From contig NC_092342.1 in the NCBI RefSeq assembly GCF_046630445.1, positions 78,075,501 to 78,139,500 of the forward strand: DNA of 64,000 bases. The letters run 5' to 3'. This document shows, one piece after another, positions 51,616-62,690 of this stretch. This DNA comes from Rutidosis leptorrhynchoides. Its lineage: Eukaryota; Streptophyta; Magnoliopsida; Asterales; Asteraceae. How positions within the stretch are numbered: the stretch's first letter is position 1; every line of letters starts with the position of its first letter. The notes beneath the pieces are model-generated. The model was not told where the DNA came from, made no database searches, and saw only the letters and a list, made by a program, of their open reading frames with translations. Both the position numbers and the translations under genes were made by a program.

Positions 51616-51987
51616 AATTGCTGAGCATTCTTCATTAAGGAATGTGGTTTAAACTTCTGCATATTTTCCTTTGTCTGCTATAAGATCTTTGATAAACCTT
51701 CCATAATTCGGCATACCCGCAAGAACATCTACAAGCGGTACATTTATACAAATTTGCTTAATCATGTCAGCAAACTTGTTGTATTGTGCTTGTAATTTAT
51801 CTTTCTTCAAACGTTGCGGATATGGAATTGGAAGTTTGTATACCTTCAATGGTGCTTGATTTTGAGTCTTTGGTGCACTTGTGGTTGGCACCGTATTTTC
51901 TTCCACCACAGGTTCGTTTTCTTGTGAAACATGAATAGGAGTGAGAGGCTTTGGAATCTCTGGGTTAATGGTTAACCCAGTTCGCAT
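51616..51987 (-). pseudogene. Element F Gag-protease linker region
   Basis: The frame 51649-51987 has Pro-rich sequence and PIPYPQRLKKDKLQAQYNKF, which in Athila elements lies between the Gag zinc knuckle and protease. It ends at a TAA (51649-51651) just before the protease segment; same phase as 51615 and 52794. Confidence 0.8.
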
Positions 51988-52002
51988 AGTGATTGAATTA
52001 AC

Positions 52003-52869
52003 TTACGAAATATTACTTGAATTTTGAGTTTCCTTACCCTTTGGGTTTGGTTGCGTGTTGGATGGTAAAGTTCTCGATTGCCTTTCAGCAAGCAATTGAG
52101 ATATTCTTCCCATATCTCTTTCAAGGTTTTGAATTGACGCTTGATGATTCCTTTGGACTTGCTCGTTTCCCGTTTGGACTTGATGTAATTGTCTCTTCAC
52201 TTGCTCATTCGTTTCTGATTGACTTTTGACAAAATTCATCATAACTTCTTCAAAGTTAGATTTCTTCTCTACTGGCTGCGTGTTATGATTTTGTTGTTGA
52301 TATGGTAATTGAGGTAACGGTTGTTGTTGAAAATTTTGTTGAGGTGGAAATGGAGGTTGGTTTCTATTGAAAAAGCCAGGTGGTCCATTTCTTTGAAAAG
52401 CAAAATTCTTCGGGTTTTGATATCCTGGGTTTGCAGGTTGATAATTAGAATTCCCTCCTTGAAAATTTCCTTGTCTTTGATTGGCCATAAAATTAACTTG
52501 TGCTACTGAGTTCATTGGCCGATCATTGATATCACAATCTTTTGTGAAATGTGGTTGTCCACAGATTTCACATCCTACTTGTAATGCTAAAACTGTTGAA
52601 TTTAGTTTCTCTATTTCTCTTACAAACTTTTTGAATTGATTCAACAGCGAAGCTATGGTTGTGTTGTTGTCTTCATTTTCTTCAAGGCTTGCCACCGTCC
52701 TTCTAGGTAGTTGATCTCTAGACGGTGTCCATTTAAAAGTATGAACTGACATGTCTTCTAACATGTCATACGCTTGATTTGGTGATTTGTACATAAATAC
52801 TCCTCCAGCTGAGGAATCTAATATACCACGAGTATGTTCATCAATACCACGATAAAAAGTTTGTACTAT
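52003..52869 (-). pseudogene. gag: Element F Gag C-terminal half
   Basis: Includes the zinc knuckle CEICGQPHFTKDC (CX2CX3HX4C, the Athila form), then Gln/Asn/Pro-rich sequence. Bounded by TAA stops at 52870-52872 and 52003-52005. The 52794 Met is internal; the frame is continuous with the upstream Gag segment. Confidence 0.87.
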
Positions 52870-53596
52870 TTACCCTTTTTGCAATCCATGTTGCGGACAA
52901 TTTCGTAACATTCTTTTTAATCTTTCCCATGCATCATAAAGAGTTTCATCCGACTTTTGTTTAAAAGTGGTGTTTTCAGTTCTAAGTCTTTCGGCTTTTG
53001 CTGGTGGGAAAAATCGGGTAATGAATTTTTCTCTTAATTCGTTAAAAGTTGTGATAGAATCAGGTTTTGATGCTTTCAACCATGCTTTTACGTCTCCGAT
53101 TAACGAGTACGGAAAAGTTCTTAACTTAAATGCATCTGAAGAAACATCTTTGTTTTTGTACAGTTCACATAAATCTTCAAAAGCTTCAAAATGTTCTATC
53201 GGATTGTTGTTAAGTCTTCCGTCAAATTGGTTTTCACGAACCATGTGCATAAACTGCCCCTTGACTTCCCAGTTTTCAGCCTCAATTTCAGGTCTTCTTA
53301 TAGGTGCAAGTACGAGAGGGGGAACAGTTTGTCTGGTATTCCACATCGGTAGATCATTTGGATCAGGTGTTACTTCAGCCATTTCTTCTTTAATGACGAT
53401 GGTTTCAAGTTTAGTTTTGATTTCTGGTTGACCACTAGTGTTTCCTACTTGTTTATCTTTTTTGTTGTTTTTCGGTGTTTTCGGTTGACTAGTACTACCT
53501 AAATTTTTTTTGTTTTTCTTGTTTTAATCTTTTGTTCAAGTTTCTTTCAGGTTCTGGATTAAGTGCAACGAGTTTAGGATTTCCTGAACGGGTCAT
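52870..53596 (-). pseudogene. gag: Element F Gag N-terminal half
   Basis: The likely start is the ATG at 53594-53596 (MTRSGNPKLVALNPEPERNL). A frameshift in an A-rich run near 53500-53520 moves to the frame with MAEVTPDPNDLPM (53382). The capsid-like core reads FDGRLNNNPIEHFEAFEDLC ... KFITRFFPPAKAERLR. Stops at TAA 52870-52872. Confidence 0.87.
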
Positions 53597-53902
53597 ACAA
53601 TTACAAAATTGTATGTAGTCTTGAAGGATTCATTCACTAAGTGTATGAACATTGAACTTTCTTGAAAATGAATTTTCACGAAAGGATCGAATAACTAAAA
53701 ACAATGATAAAAACCTTTAAACAAACAGATTTTCCTTCTGATTTTGCCCACGTTTTGAATAGCCAAAAGATGCAGCAGAGGGGCAGGATTCGTTTGGTCC
53801 CAATATAATTGAGTACTATTTGGCTCCAATAACCCAGTCCACGTACAAATCCAACTATTACTACGAATCAAAAAAATTATCTATTTATTTAACTGCCAAC
53901 TT

Positions 53903-53920
53903 TCCCCGGCAGCGGCGCCA
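53903..53920 (-). promoter_or_regulatory. Primer-binding site of F (tRNA-Asp type)
   Basis: Minus strand TGGCGCCGCTGCCGGGGA, six bases from the 5' LTR end. This PBS is typical of Athila elements. Confidence 0.92.
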
Positions 53921-53926
53921 AAAAGT

Positions 53927-55077
53927 TGATGACGTGAAGATCGTGTCCTTTTATTTTGATCGAATTTAGATTGAATTTATTACACGAATTGGTTGTGATT
54001 ATATGGTGTTCTTATGATTTCGGATTGATTTCACACATATAGGAAACTTTGTCCTATCCGTATAGTAATAGTTTATTTGGTAAATCCGGTTCGTTCCACA
54101 GGGAAATGGAGTTTTCAAGGTTTTAATCGCTAAAAGTTAATCTATTAAAAGGGGGATTTTGGATTAGGGTTTACTACTTAATTGAACGGAATTTAAATTT
54201 AACTAAAACGAAATAACTAAATTAACGACAATAAAAATACAATTTAACTAATTTGACAAAATAGAAGAAATAAGGTTTTTCATGGCAATATAGCAAAATA
54301 GTGAAAAGTAATTAAAATTTACTATATGGTAAATAGTGAAATTGATGAGATTTATAATAAGGTAAAGTAGTGGCTACTAAAATATGTCCCCTCTGGATTT
54401 ATGGATTGTTTTTAAGTCCGATTATGATGTTTTAATATATATCCTTATATTTAATCTTCCGATTTATAAAGATTTAACTAACTAAAATTAAATCTAACTT
54501 TCGTTTCGATCTCGTTTTAGCGAATTAAATTATACCCCGATTATTTAAATTGAGATTTAATCCAGTTTTTACTTTCATTAAAACCAAAATTATAACGGTC
54601 TTACCCTTTTTATAATTACATGATTATATAAATTATAATATTACCCAAACTACCGAATCACACTTCTAAATTGTTGTCAATAATTTGTCCATATGTTCGT
54701 CTAGATCACTGAGGTGTTGAAGCATAATTTATGTAAATTCAATGCACTTTCGCTTATTAATTTTAATAAATTATGTGATAGGGGTGAAAATATTAAATTA
54801 TATAACAATGGGTTGGTGATTAAACTTAATATTAAAAATAGTCAAAGTTACATCATAATATTATAATATGGTTCAATCCATTTGTCCAGAGGTTCTACAT
54901 TTTAGTTAACACTATGGATATTTAGTTGGACATTATAATGGAGTAAAAATATAAATTATATAAAGTGGACATGGTAACAATAATAATAATAAACGATAAC
55001 AATAATACATAATAAATAACGATAATAACGACGATAATAATAAATATTACGATAATAATAAAAATAACAACAACAAC

Positions 55078-55163
<86 letters not shown>

Positions 55164-56000
55164 TAGAAATAATAACGATAATAACAATACGTGAAAATAA
55201 AGTTAGGACGTGGAGACTTACAGCGAGTGGGAACGGTAAAAAGTGATATAATTAGCGTAGCGGTACCCGGACAGAATTCTGATTTAAAACCCGTAAATTA
55301 AACGTTACAATAACCTTATTATTAAAATAAACTTAAATCAAAATTATAATTATAAATATAAATTATTTATTACAGAAGAGAAAAGAAAATATTGTGTACA
55401 TAAAGCTCGAGCAAACTGGCTTTTTATAGATATGTGGCCTGCTACAGTAACCCATACGATCGCATGGGTTTTATGCCTATTTCCCATGCGATCGCATGGC
55501 CGCCAGATCCAGCTCACAATTTTTTGGATTTTTACTTGTCGACATATTATAAAAATATATATAATATATAAATAATTTATATAGTTATTTAAATATTATA
55601 TTATATTCTTGTGCATAGTTGACTTATAATTTTGGCTCCGATGTCTCGTACATTTACGCCCGATTGATGTCTCAGTTCCGGTTTCTCGAACGTCTTTTCG
55701 TACAATTTAATATCGTGTAATTTGCGTTCCGCAACTTGCGTTCTTGTCAATCTTTAGACGTTTTTCTTCGATAATTTAAACCACTTGGAGTGTAACTTGT
55801 ACGTTTGAGCATTTTGGACGTTTTTGCCTTTTAAATCTTCGTTTTCGACTTTAAATCTTCATTTTTGAGCGATCTTCGTCTTTCGTCTTCGCACTTATTT
55901 ATTTAAACGATTACAACTAAAAATAAGGAAATTGCAATTAAAAACATTACATTTTGGAATGATATTGCGTCTAAATATATGTTCGTTTTAAGCAATATCA
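53927..56000 (-). repeat. 5' LTR of element F (2074 bp)
   Basis: Pairs with 43768-45778. Longer by an expanded (AAT)n run. TATA at 55423-55428 (minus), with palindromes at 55451-55468 (one base changed) and 55483-55499. Confidence 0.93.
55081..55159. repeat. (AAT)n microsatellite in F 5' LTR
   Basis: Near-perfect AAT run. The 3' LTR has only a short imperfect version. Confidence 0.95.
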
Positions 56001-56266
56001 ATATGGATATACATATTGTTAACATGAGATTATGATAAGTAAGTATCTCCATAAGTATATTAACAATGAGTTATATACATAAATCAAGACTACTAACTTA
56101 AGGATTTCGAAACGAGACATATATGTAACGATTATCGTTGTAACGACATTTATATGTATATATATCATATTAAGATATATTAATATATCATAATATCATG
56201 ATAACATAATAATTTAACATCTCATTAGATATAATAAATAATGGGTTAACAATATTAAATGAGATC
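56001..56266 (+). repeat. 3' LTR of element E, second part
   Basis: ATATGGATATACATATTGTT... to AATGAGATC, collinear with C LTR positions following its ATATATGG site. Cut at 56266 by G1; the last five bases AGATC are the likely target duplication. Confidence 0.85.
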
Positions 56267-56737
56267 TGATAGTGCTCCAAATGAACATATATTTAGTAGC
56301 AATATCCTCCCAATATGTAAATTATTTAGTTGTAATTGTCCTGTTGTAAGTTGTAATCGTTTATATTAATTAAGTGCGAAGATAAAAGGCGAAAACGACG
56401 ATTTGAAGACACAAATGACCAAAAAGCTCAAATGTACAAGATACAATCCAAATGGTTCAATTTATTGATAAGAAACGTCTAAAAATGACAAGAGTACAAG
56501 TTGCGGAACGCAAAGTACAAGATATTAAATTATACGAAAGGACGTTCGGAAATCCGGAACCGGGACCTGAGCCAACTATCAACGCCCGACGCAACGGACT
56601 AAAAATTATGAGTCAACTATGCACAAGAATATAATATAATATTTAAATAATTATATAAATTATTTATATATTATATATATTTAAATAAAACGTCGACAAG
56701 CAAATGGCCAAAATTTTGTGAGCTGGATTTCGGACCT

Positions 56738-56810
56738 TCGCACTCGCGGAGCTCTGAAGGCTTAAACCTCCACGATCGCGGAGCACACCAGGATCAAAAT
56801 TTCCTATAAA
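56738..56810 (+). promoter_or_regulatory. Paired GC motifs and TATA box (G1 LTR)
   Basis: TCGCACTCGCGGAGC (56738-56752) and CTCCACGATCGCGGAG (about 56768-56783), then TATAAA at 56805-56810, about 20 bp after the second motif. Confidence 0.65.
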
Positions 56811-56866
56811 TTCAACGAGCTTCTGTCGAGTTTTATACCACAAAAACAATAATCTCTCCCTCTGTA

Positions 56867-56871
<5 letters not shown>

Positions 56872-56942
<71 letters not shown>
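56872..56942. repeat. (TA)n microsatellite in G1 LTR
   Basis: Perfect TA run downstream of the predicted transcription start. Confidence 0.95.
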
Positions 56943-56947
<5 letters not shown>

Positions 56948-57489
56948 ATTTTATATTAGTTAGTTTGGGTTATGTAAAGGTTATTTTACGGGTTTTAAAG
57001 TCGAAGTTCTGTCTGTGTAAAACTACGCGATAAATACTCAATGTAAGTTATGTTCTCCTTTTTAAATTAATGTCTTGTAACTAAGTTATTCTTATACTTA
57101 TTTAAGCTGAAGTAATTGTGAAGTTGGGCTAAAATATTAAGACGGGGTAATTGGGCTTTGTACCATAATTGGGGTTTGGACAAAAGAACGACACTTGTGG
57201 AAATTAGACTATGAGCTATTAATGGGCTTTATATTTGTTTAACTAAATGATAGTTTGTTAATTTTAATATAAAGATTTACAATTGGACATACCTATAAAT
57301 AACCATATACACTCAATCGGACACGATGGGCGGGATATTTATATGTACGAATAATCGTTCATTTAACTGGACATGGGAATGGATTAATAGTCTATGGAAT
57401 TATTAAAACAAGGGTGAAATTATGTACAAGGACACTTGGCATAATTGTTAACAAAGTATTAAAACCTTGGGTTACACGCAGTCGACATC

Positions 57490-57494
57490 CTGGT
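57490..57494. repeat. Target-site duplication of G2, left copy
   Basis: CTGGT, matching 59719-59723. Confidence 0.92.
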
Positions 57495-57924
57495 TGATAA
57501 TGCTAAAAACAAACATATATTTCATAGCATTATTCCTCAAGAAAGACAAGCTTTTAGTTGCAATTGTTTTATTTACAAGTGATATTCGTTTAAATAATAA
57601 AAGGTGAAGACAAAAGACAGATTCAACGAATTGAAGACGCAAACGACCAAAAAGCTCAAAAGTACAAAAGACAATCAAAGAGGTTCCAATTATTGATAAG
57701 AAACGTCTCGAAATTACAAGAGTACAAGATTCAAAACGCAAAGTACAAGATATTAAATTGTACGCAAGGACGTTCGAAAATCCGGAACCGGGACCAGAGT
57801 CAACTCTCAACGCTCGACGCAACGGACTAAAAATTACAAGTTAACTATGTATATAAATATAATATAATATATAATTAATTATATTAATTATATATATATT
57901 ATATTTATAAATAAAAACCGTCGA

Positions 57925-58018
57925 CAGAGAAAGACTCCAAAGTTGTGAGCTGTAATTTCAATCTCCGCGGGCAGAGAAAGACTCCAAAGTTGTGAGCTGT
58001 AATTTCAATCTCCGCGAC
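57925..58018 (+). repeat. 47-bp tandem duplication in G2
   Basis: CAGAGAAAGACTCCAAAGTT... occurs twice head to tail with period 47, ending in the CTCCGCG core of the first GC motif. Confidence 0.9.
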
Positions 58019-58083
58019 TCGCGGAGTTTGAAGGCAAAAATGCCGCGAGTCGCGGAGCCTCAAAAGTCGAAAATCCCTATAAA
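58010..58083 (+). promoter_or_regulatory. Paired GC palindromes and TATA box (G2 LTR)
   Basis: CTCCGCGACTCGCGGAG (58010-58026) and CCGCGAGTCGCGGAGCC (58043-58059), then TATAAA at 58078-58083, 18 bp after the second. The two motifs are also partly inverted copies of each other. Confidence 0.65.
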
Positions 58084-58770
58084 GCTCGCGCATTCTGATC
58101 GTAAAAATTCACCAAATATATATCTCTCTCTCTCAATATATCGTATATATTTATATTTATATTTTAATTTATATTTTAATTTTAATTTTAATCCTAATAA
58201 TAAGGGTATGTTAGCGAATGTTGTAAGGGTGTAAGTCGAAATTCTGTCCGTGTAACGCTACGCTATTTTTAATCATTGTAAGTTATGTTCAACCTTTTTA
58301 TATTAATGTCTCGTAGCTAAGTTATTATTATGCTTATTTAATCCGAAGTAATCATGATGTTGGGCTAATTATTAAAATTGGGTAATTGGGCTTTGTACCA
58401 TAATTGGGGTTTGGACAAAAGAACGACACTTGTGGAAATTAGACTATGGGCTATTAATGGGTTTTATATTAACTAAACAATACCTTGTTAATTTAATATA
58501 CAAACTTATAATTCGACGTATTTATATATAACCACATACGCTTGACTGGGTACGGTGGGCGGGTTATCTATAAATACCAATAATTATTCATTTTACCGGA
58601 TACGGAACTGGATTAATAGTTAATAGACTTGTTGAAACAGGGGTGAATTACATTCAAGGGTAATTGGTGTAATTGTTAACAAAGTAGTAAAACCTTGGTT
58701 TACACGTAGTCGATAACCTGGTGTGTTCATTAAACAAAGTATTAAAACCTTGTTACAATTCGAATCCCCA

Positions 58771-58780
58771 ATTAGTTGGA

Positions 58781-58784
<4 letters not shown>
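58771..58784. repeat. Target-site duplication of the SINE, left copy
   Basis: ATTAGTTGGAATAT, matching 58907-58920. Confidence 0.92.
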
Positions 58785-58812
<28 letters not shown>

Positions 58813-58906
58813 GAAAGGCAAGGTTAGTTGTTAGTTGTTAGACTCGAACCTGGGTCACTCTCGAATCCATGAAACATGGATACCAATGAAGCAAGGCCTC
58901 ATTGGC
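58785..58906 (-). mobile_element. tRNA-derived SINE (about 120 bp with poly-A tail)
   Basis: Minus-strand reading begins TGCCAATGAGGCC, has a B-box-like GGTTCGAGTCT (58840-58850) and ends in a long A tail (T run 58785-58812 on the plus strand). A 14-bp duplication ATTAGTTGGAATAT flanks it (58771-58784, 58907-58920). The paralogous G1 LTR has the uninterrupted empty site at 59772-59785. Confidence 0.9.
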
Positions 58907-59393
58907 ATTAGTTGGAATATTTGACTTCGGGAATAAGAATAATTTGACGAAGGCTTTCGCTCTTTATATTTATGACTGATGGACTATTATGGACAAATCC
59001 GTATGGACATATTAAATAATCCAGGACAAAAGACAATTAACCCATGGGCATAAAACTAAAATCAACACGTCAAACATCATGATTACGGAAGTTTAAATAA
59101 GCATAATTCTTTTATTTCATATTTAATTTCCTTTATTTTATATTTAATTGCACTTTTAATTATCGCATTTTTATTGTTATTGTATTTAATTGCACTTTTA
59201 ATTATCGTACTTTTTAATTATCGCAAGTTTATTTTATCGCACTTTTATTATTCGCAATTTCATTATCGTTATTTACTTTATGCTTTAATTTAAAAGTCTT
59301 GTATTTATTTGGTTTTAACTGCGACTAAAGTTTTAAAATCGACAAACCGGTCATTAAACGGTAAAAAAACCCCCCTTTATAATAATAATATTA

Positions 59394-59394
<1 letters not shown>

Positions 59395-59469
<75 letters not shown>
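59395..59469. repeat. (TA)n microsatellite in G2
   Basis: TA run in the 3' part of the G2 LTR; only a short ATATATAAAAATATAT lies at the corresponding place of G1 (near 60165). Confidence 0.95.
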
Positions 59470-59474
<5 letters not shown>

Positions 59475-59718
59475 ATTTTTATAAAAGTAAACTAATATAG
59501 CGTTAAGCTTTGTTTAAAAAGATTCCCTGTGGAACGAACCGGACTTACTAAAAACTACACTACTGTACGATTAGGTACACTGCCTATAAGTGTTGTAGCA
59601 AGGTTTAAGTATATCCATTCTCTAAATAAATAAATATCTTGTGTAAAATTGTATCGTATTTAATAGTATTTCCTGCTAAAATTTAATAACTATTTTATAC
59701 CACTCCGCTACCACATCA

Positions 59719-59723
59719 CTGGT
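59719..59723. repeat. Target-site duplication of G2, right copy
   Basis: CTGGT. Confidence 0.92.
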
Positions 59724-60410
59724 GTAATTATTAAACAAAGTATTAAGACCTTGTTACAGTTTAAGTCCCCAATTAGTTGGAATATTTGACTTCGGGTATA
59801 AGGATAATTTGACGAGGACACTCGCATTTTATATTTATGACTGATGGATTGTTATGGACAAAAACCAGACGGACATATTAAATAATCCAGGACAAAGGAT
59901 AATTAACCCATAGGAATAAACTAAAAATCAACACGTCAAACATCATGATTATGGAAGTTTAAATAAGCATAATTCGTTTATTTCATATTTAATTGCACTT
60001 TTAATTATCGCATTTTTATTTACTATCATTTTATTTATTGCACTTTTAATTATCGCACTTAAATTATCGTCATTTATATTTTTCATTAGGTTTTAATTGT
60101 GACTTAAAATATAAAATCGATAAACCGGTCATTAAACGGTAAACCCCCTTTTATATTATTATTATATATAAAAATATATATTTTGTACAAATATAGTTGT
60201 TTAAAATATAATGTAAAATAAGTCGTCTCCCTGTGGAACGAACCGGACTTACTAAAAACTATACTACTCTACGATTAGGTACACTGCCTATAGTGTTGTA
60301 GCAAGGTTTAAGTATATCCCATCTGTAAATAAATAATTAAAACTTGTGTAATTTGTATCGCTTTCGTATCAAAAATATATAGTATTTCACGTACACCTCG
60401 CACGACATCA
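59724..60410 (+). repeat. 5' LTR of G1, second part
   Basis: Resumes after G2 and ends CGCACGACATCA before the PBS. Joined to the first part, the LTR is about 1.9 kb. Confidence 0.85.
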
Positions 60411-60418
60411 AGTGTTTT

Positions 60419-60436
60419 TGGCGCCGCTGCCGGGGA
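60419..60436 (+). promoter_or_regulatory. Primer-binding site of G1 (tRNA-Asp type)
   Basis: TGGCGCCGCTGCCGGGGA, eight bases after the LTR end; identical to the PBS of F. Confidence 0.92.
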
Positions 60437-61560
60437 CTCGGCGAAACGCTATATTTTTAATTTATATTTTTATAAATATATTTATATATAATTTTTAGAA
60501 AAACAATATAAAAGTAAAAAAAAAAACAAATCAGTTTGAGCCTGCATTTATCCACACTCGCGGAGCTTTTTGGGTTGTAGGTATCCGCACTCGCGGAGCT
60601 GCTCTGACAGCTGCAACCTTGTACGTAATAATTACACAATTAGGGTTAATTAATATATTATTATTACTTAAACCTAATTAGGGTTTTATTTAATAATATA
60701 TTTTTATATCTAGTTATATTAATTTGTAATTTTAAGTATTATTATTATAGATTAATAATTTTATATAATATATAATAATAATATAAAAATAATATTTTTA
60801 TTAAAATTGTAATTTTGACATTTTTAGTTTCTTTTTATAAATTGTATTTTTTTTTATCGTTTAATTTGTAATTTTTATTGTCGTTCGTATTTAGTTTTAA
60901 GTTAGTATTTTGCCATAGTTCTTTTAGTATTTATAGATTTTTAGGTTTTGACATAAAATCCCTTAAGTGCTTTTTCTTTAGACTAAGATTTAGGTGCTTT
61001 AGAATTTTGAGACGCCGTTTTTATATTTTAGTACCTTTTTAAGTTATTGCCATTTGGGATATAGTATTTCTTTTAAGCTTTAATATTTTAAGACGCAACT
61101 TTTAATTCTTAGTTTTTAGTTTTTTTTTAAGTTTCGACGTGCTGCTTTCTAATTTTTATTTTTCGACGCCTATTATTTTTCGACCTTTTATTTTTCAACG
61201 TTTTTCGACGCGCTCTTTTTCTTTCTTATATCTCGACACTATAGTTTTTAGGACATAGAATTTTTCTATTTCTTCTCTAAAATTTCTTTAAATTTCAACG
61301 AAAAATTATTTTAAGTGGTTAAATTGATAGACATCCAAATTTTCTGCTTCGTAGTAATAGTTGGATTTGTTAGTGGCTGAGTTGTGAGCTTCCAATTTAA
61401 AGGGTTCTGGCTCCCTGCTGCATCTATTGGCTATTCGAAACGTGGACAAAAGCAGAAAAGTCTATTAATTTGATAACTTATATAATTTTTATTTTTATAA
61501 CTAATAGGATAATTAAGTAAATGCACCACATTGTAGCTAAAATTTGGTAACAAGCGCATT
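60437..61560 (+). other. 5' leader of G1
   Basis: Long T-rich untranslated leader. It holds another pair of CACTCGCGGAGCT motifs (60555-60567 and 60588-60600). Near 61420-61460, CTGCTGCATCTATTGGCTAT is the counterpart of F leader sequence near 53755-53780 (reverse strand), supporting kinship of G1 and F. Confidence 0.7.
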
Positions 61561-62690
61561 ATGAAAAATCTTGAAAATATCTTGGAAACTCTTTATGACA
61601 TCCGAAATCAATTTAATCAATACTCTCAAACGAGTGTTGATGAAAATTCATCCGGTCAATCTTGGATCACGAATGACGAAACAATAACTGGTTGTGAAAT
61701 CTGTGGAGATTATCATTCAACATGGGAATGTTATTATTACGTTCCTATAGAAAATTATGAACCCATGGAACCTGAATGGAATGATTATGAAGAATATAAT
61801 TCTAATTGGGATTATTCCCAAGAATATATCCAAACTCAACAACCAGAAGACGAGAAAAAGTATGTGTCTGAAAATTCTTTAGATTATATGAAAATCAAAC
61901 TTGAAGAACTTGATGTTCAAAATGAACAAATGAGAGAGTTTGTAAATAGGCAAACTGAAACTCTATCAGATTACACACCTGTTGATCTGAGGAGTATTGT
62001 GCAAAAAAATCTCATATCATCGAATTCTGATGAATTCGAGAGCTACGAAATCACCAACTATCCCGATGATACTTTTTATTCAGTTTTACCAATTTCACAA
62101 CATATCGACACATTACCTCTACCGACAAAATCATAAATCCATCAATGGATGAAGAAGAAGTAAGGGTGACAAATTGGTACTCTTGGGAAAACGATAACGT
62201 TGAAAATTTTACCACCGAGACCAAAGTGGAGGAACCAATAAGGACCGTTAATGAAGAAGAATTTGCTTCAATCCAACCACAACCTTCCAACCCAATATTC
62301 TAAATAGACGAGTCATCTACCAAAGATGAACTACGAGCTGTAATAGATAATGACACCTCGGATTTCACCCAATTGGGTAATAGAGGTGAAACCTTTGATC
62401 CCGAGAATGAACGGGAGGAAATGTTAGGAATTGTCCACCCTATAGTATGTATATCGGTATATAACGATTCATTTGACCAAGAACCAGAAAAGAGACATAT
62501 CCATTTACTAAAAGCTACACTTAAAAAAGAATTAAGTAGTGATGATAGGGTGGGTCTAAACTTTAAACCCATTGATATATTTTATACCACCCGAAATGTA
62601 AATAAGTGGCTCACTATTTTAATTCATGGAACTTATTCTACCGACTTCACATGTCGTCAGCTAAGTGTGGGGAAGTCTAACCCCACTTAA
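61561..62690 (+). pseudogene. Gag-like ORF of G1 with zinc knuckle, frameshifted
   Basis: 61561-62136 (191 aa) begins MKNLENILETLYDIRNQFNQ and carries CEICGDYHSTWEC at residues about 43-55, the CX2CX3HX4C knuckle seen in F Gag. The rest is very acidic and Tyr/Asn-rich. A frameshift near 62125-62135 moves to a second frame that is open from about 62130 to 62690 except for TAA at 62301-62303. No capsid core, protease or RT is recognisable. It may be a reduced Gag that binds RNA, or a dead remnant. Confidence 0.6.

Larger units (their letters stand above)
56267..57494 (+). repeat. 5' LTR of G1, first part
   Basis: Starts TGATAGTGCTCC after AGATC. Similar along its length to the G2 LTR. Interrupted at 57494 by G2. 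Confidence 0.85.
57495..59718 (+). mobile_element. G2: Athila-type solo LTR (2224 bp)
   Basis: TGATAATGCTAAAAAC...GCTACCACATCA with no PBS, interior or second LTR. The flanking duplication CTGGT is at 57490-57494 and 59719-59723. It is the product of recombination between the two LTRs of an inserted element. It contains a SINE, a (TA)n run (59395-59469) and a 47-bp tandem duplication (57925-58018). Confidence 0.93.

Noticed and set aside
58840..58850. A tRNA gene at the B-box-like GGTTCGAGTCT
   Set aside because: No cloverleaf can be drawn around it, and the A tail and TSD identify a SINE.
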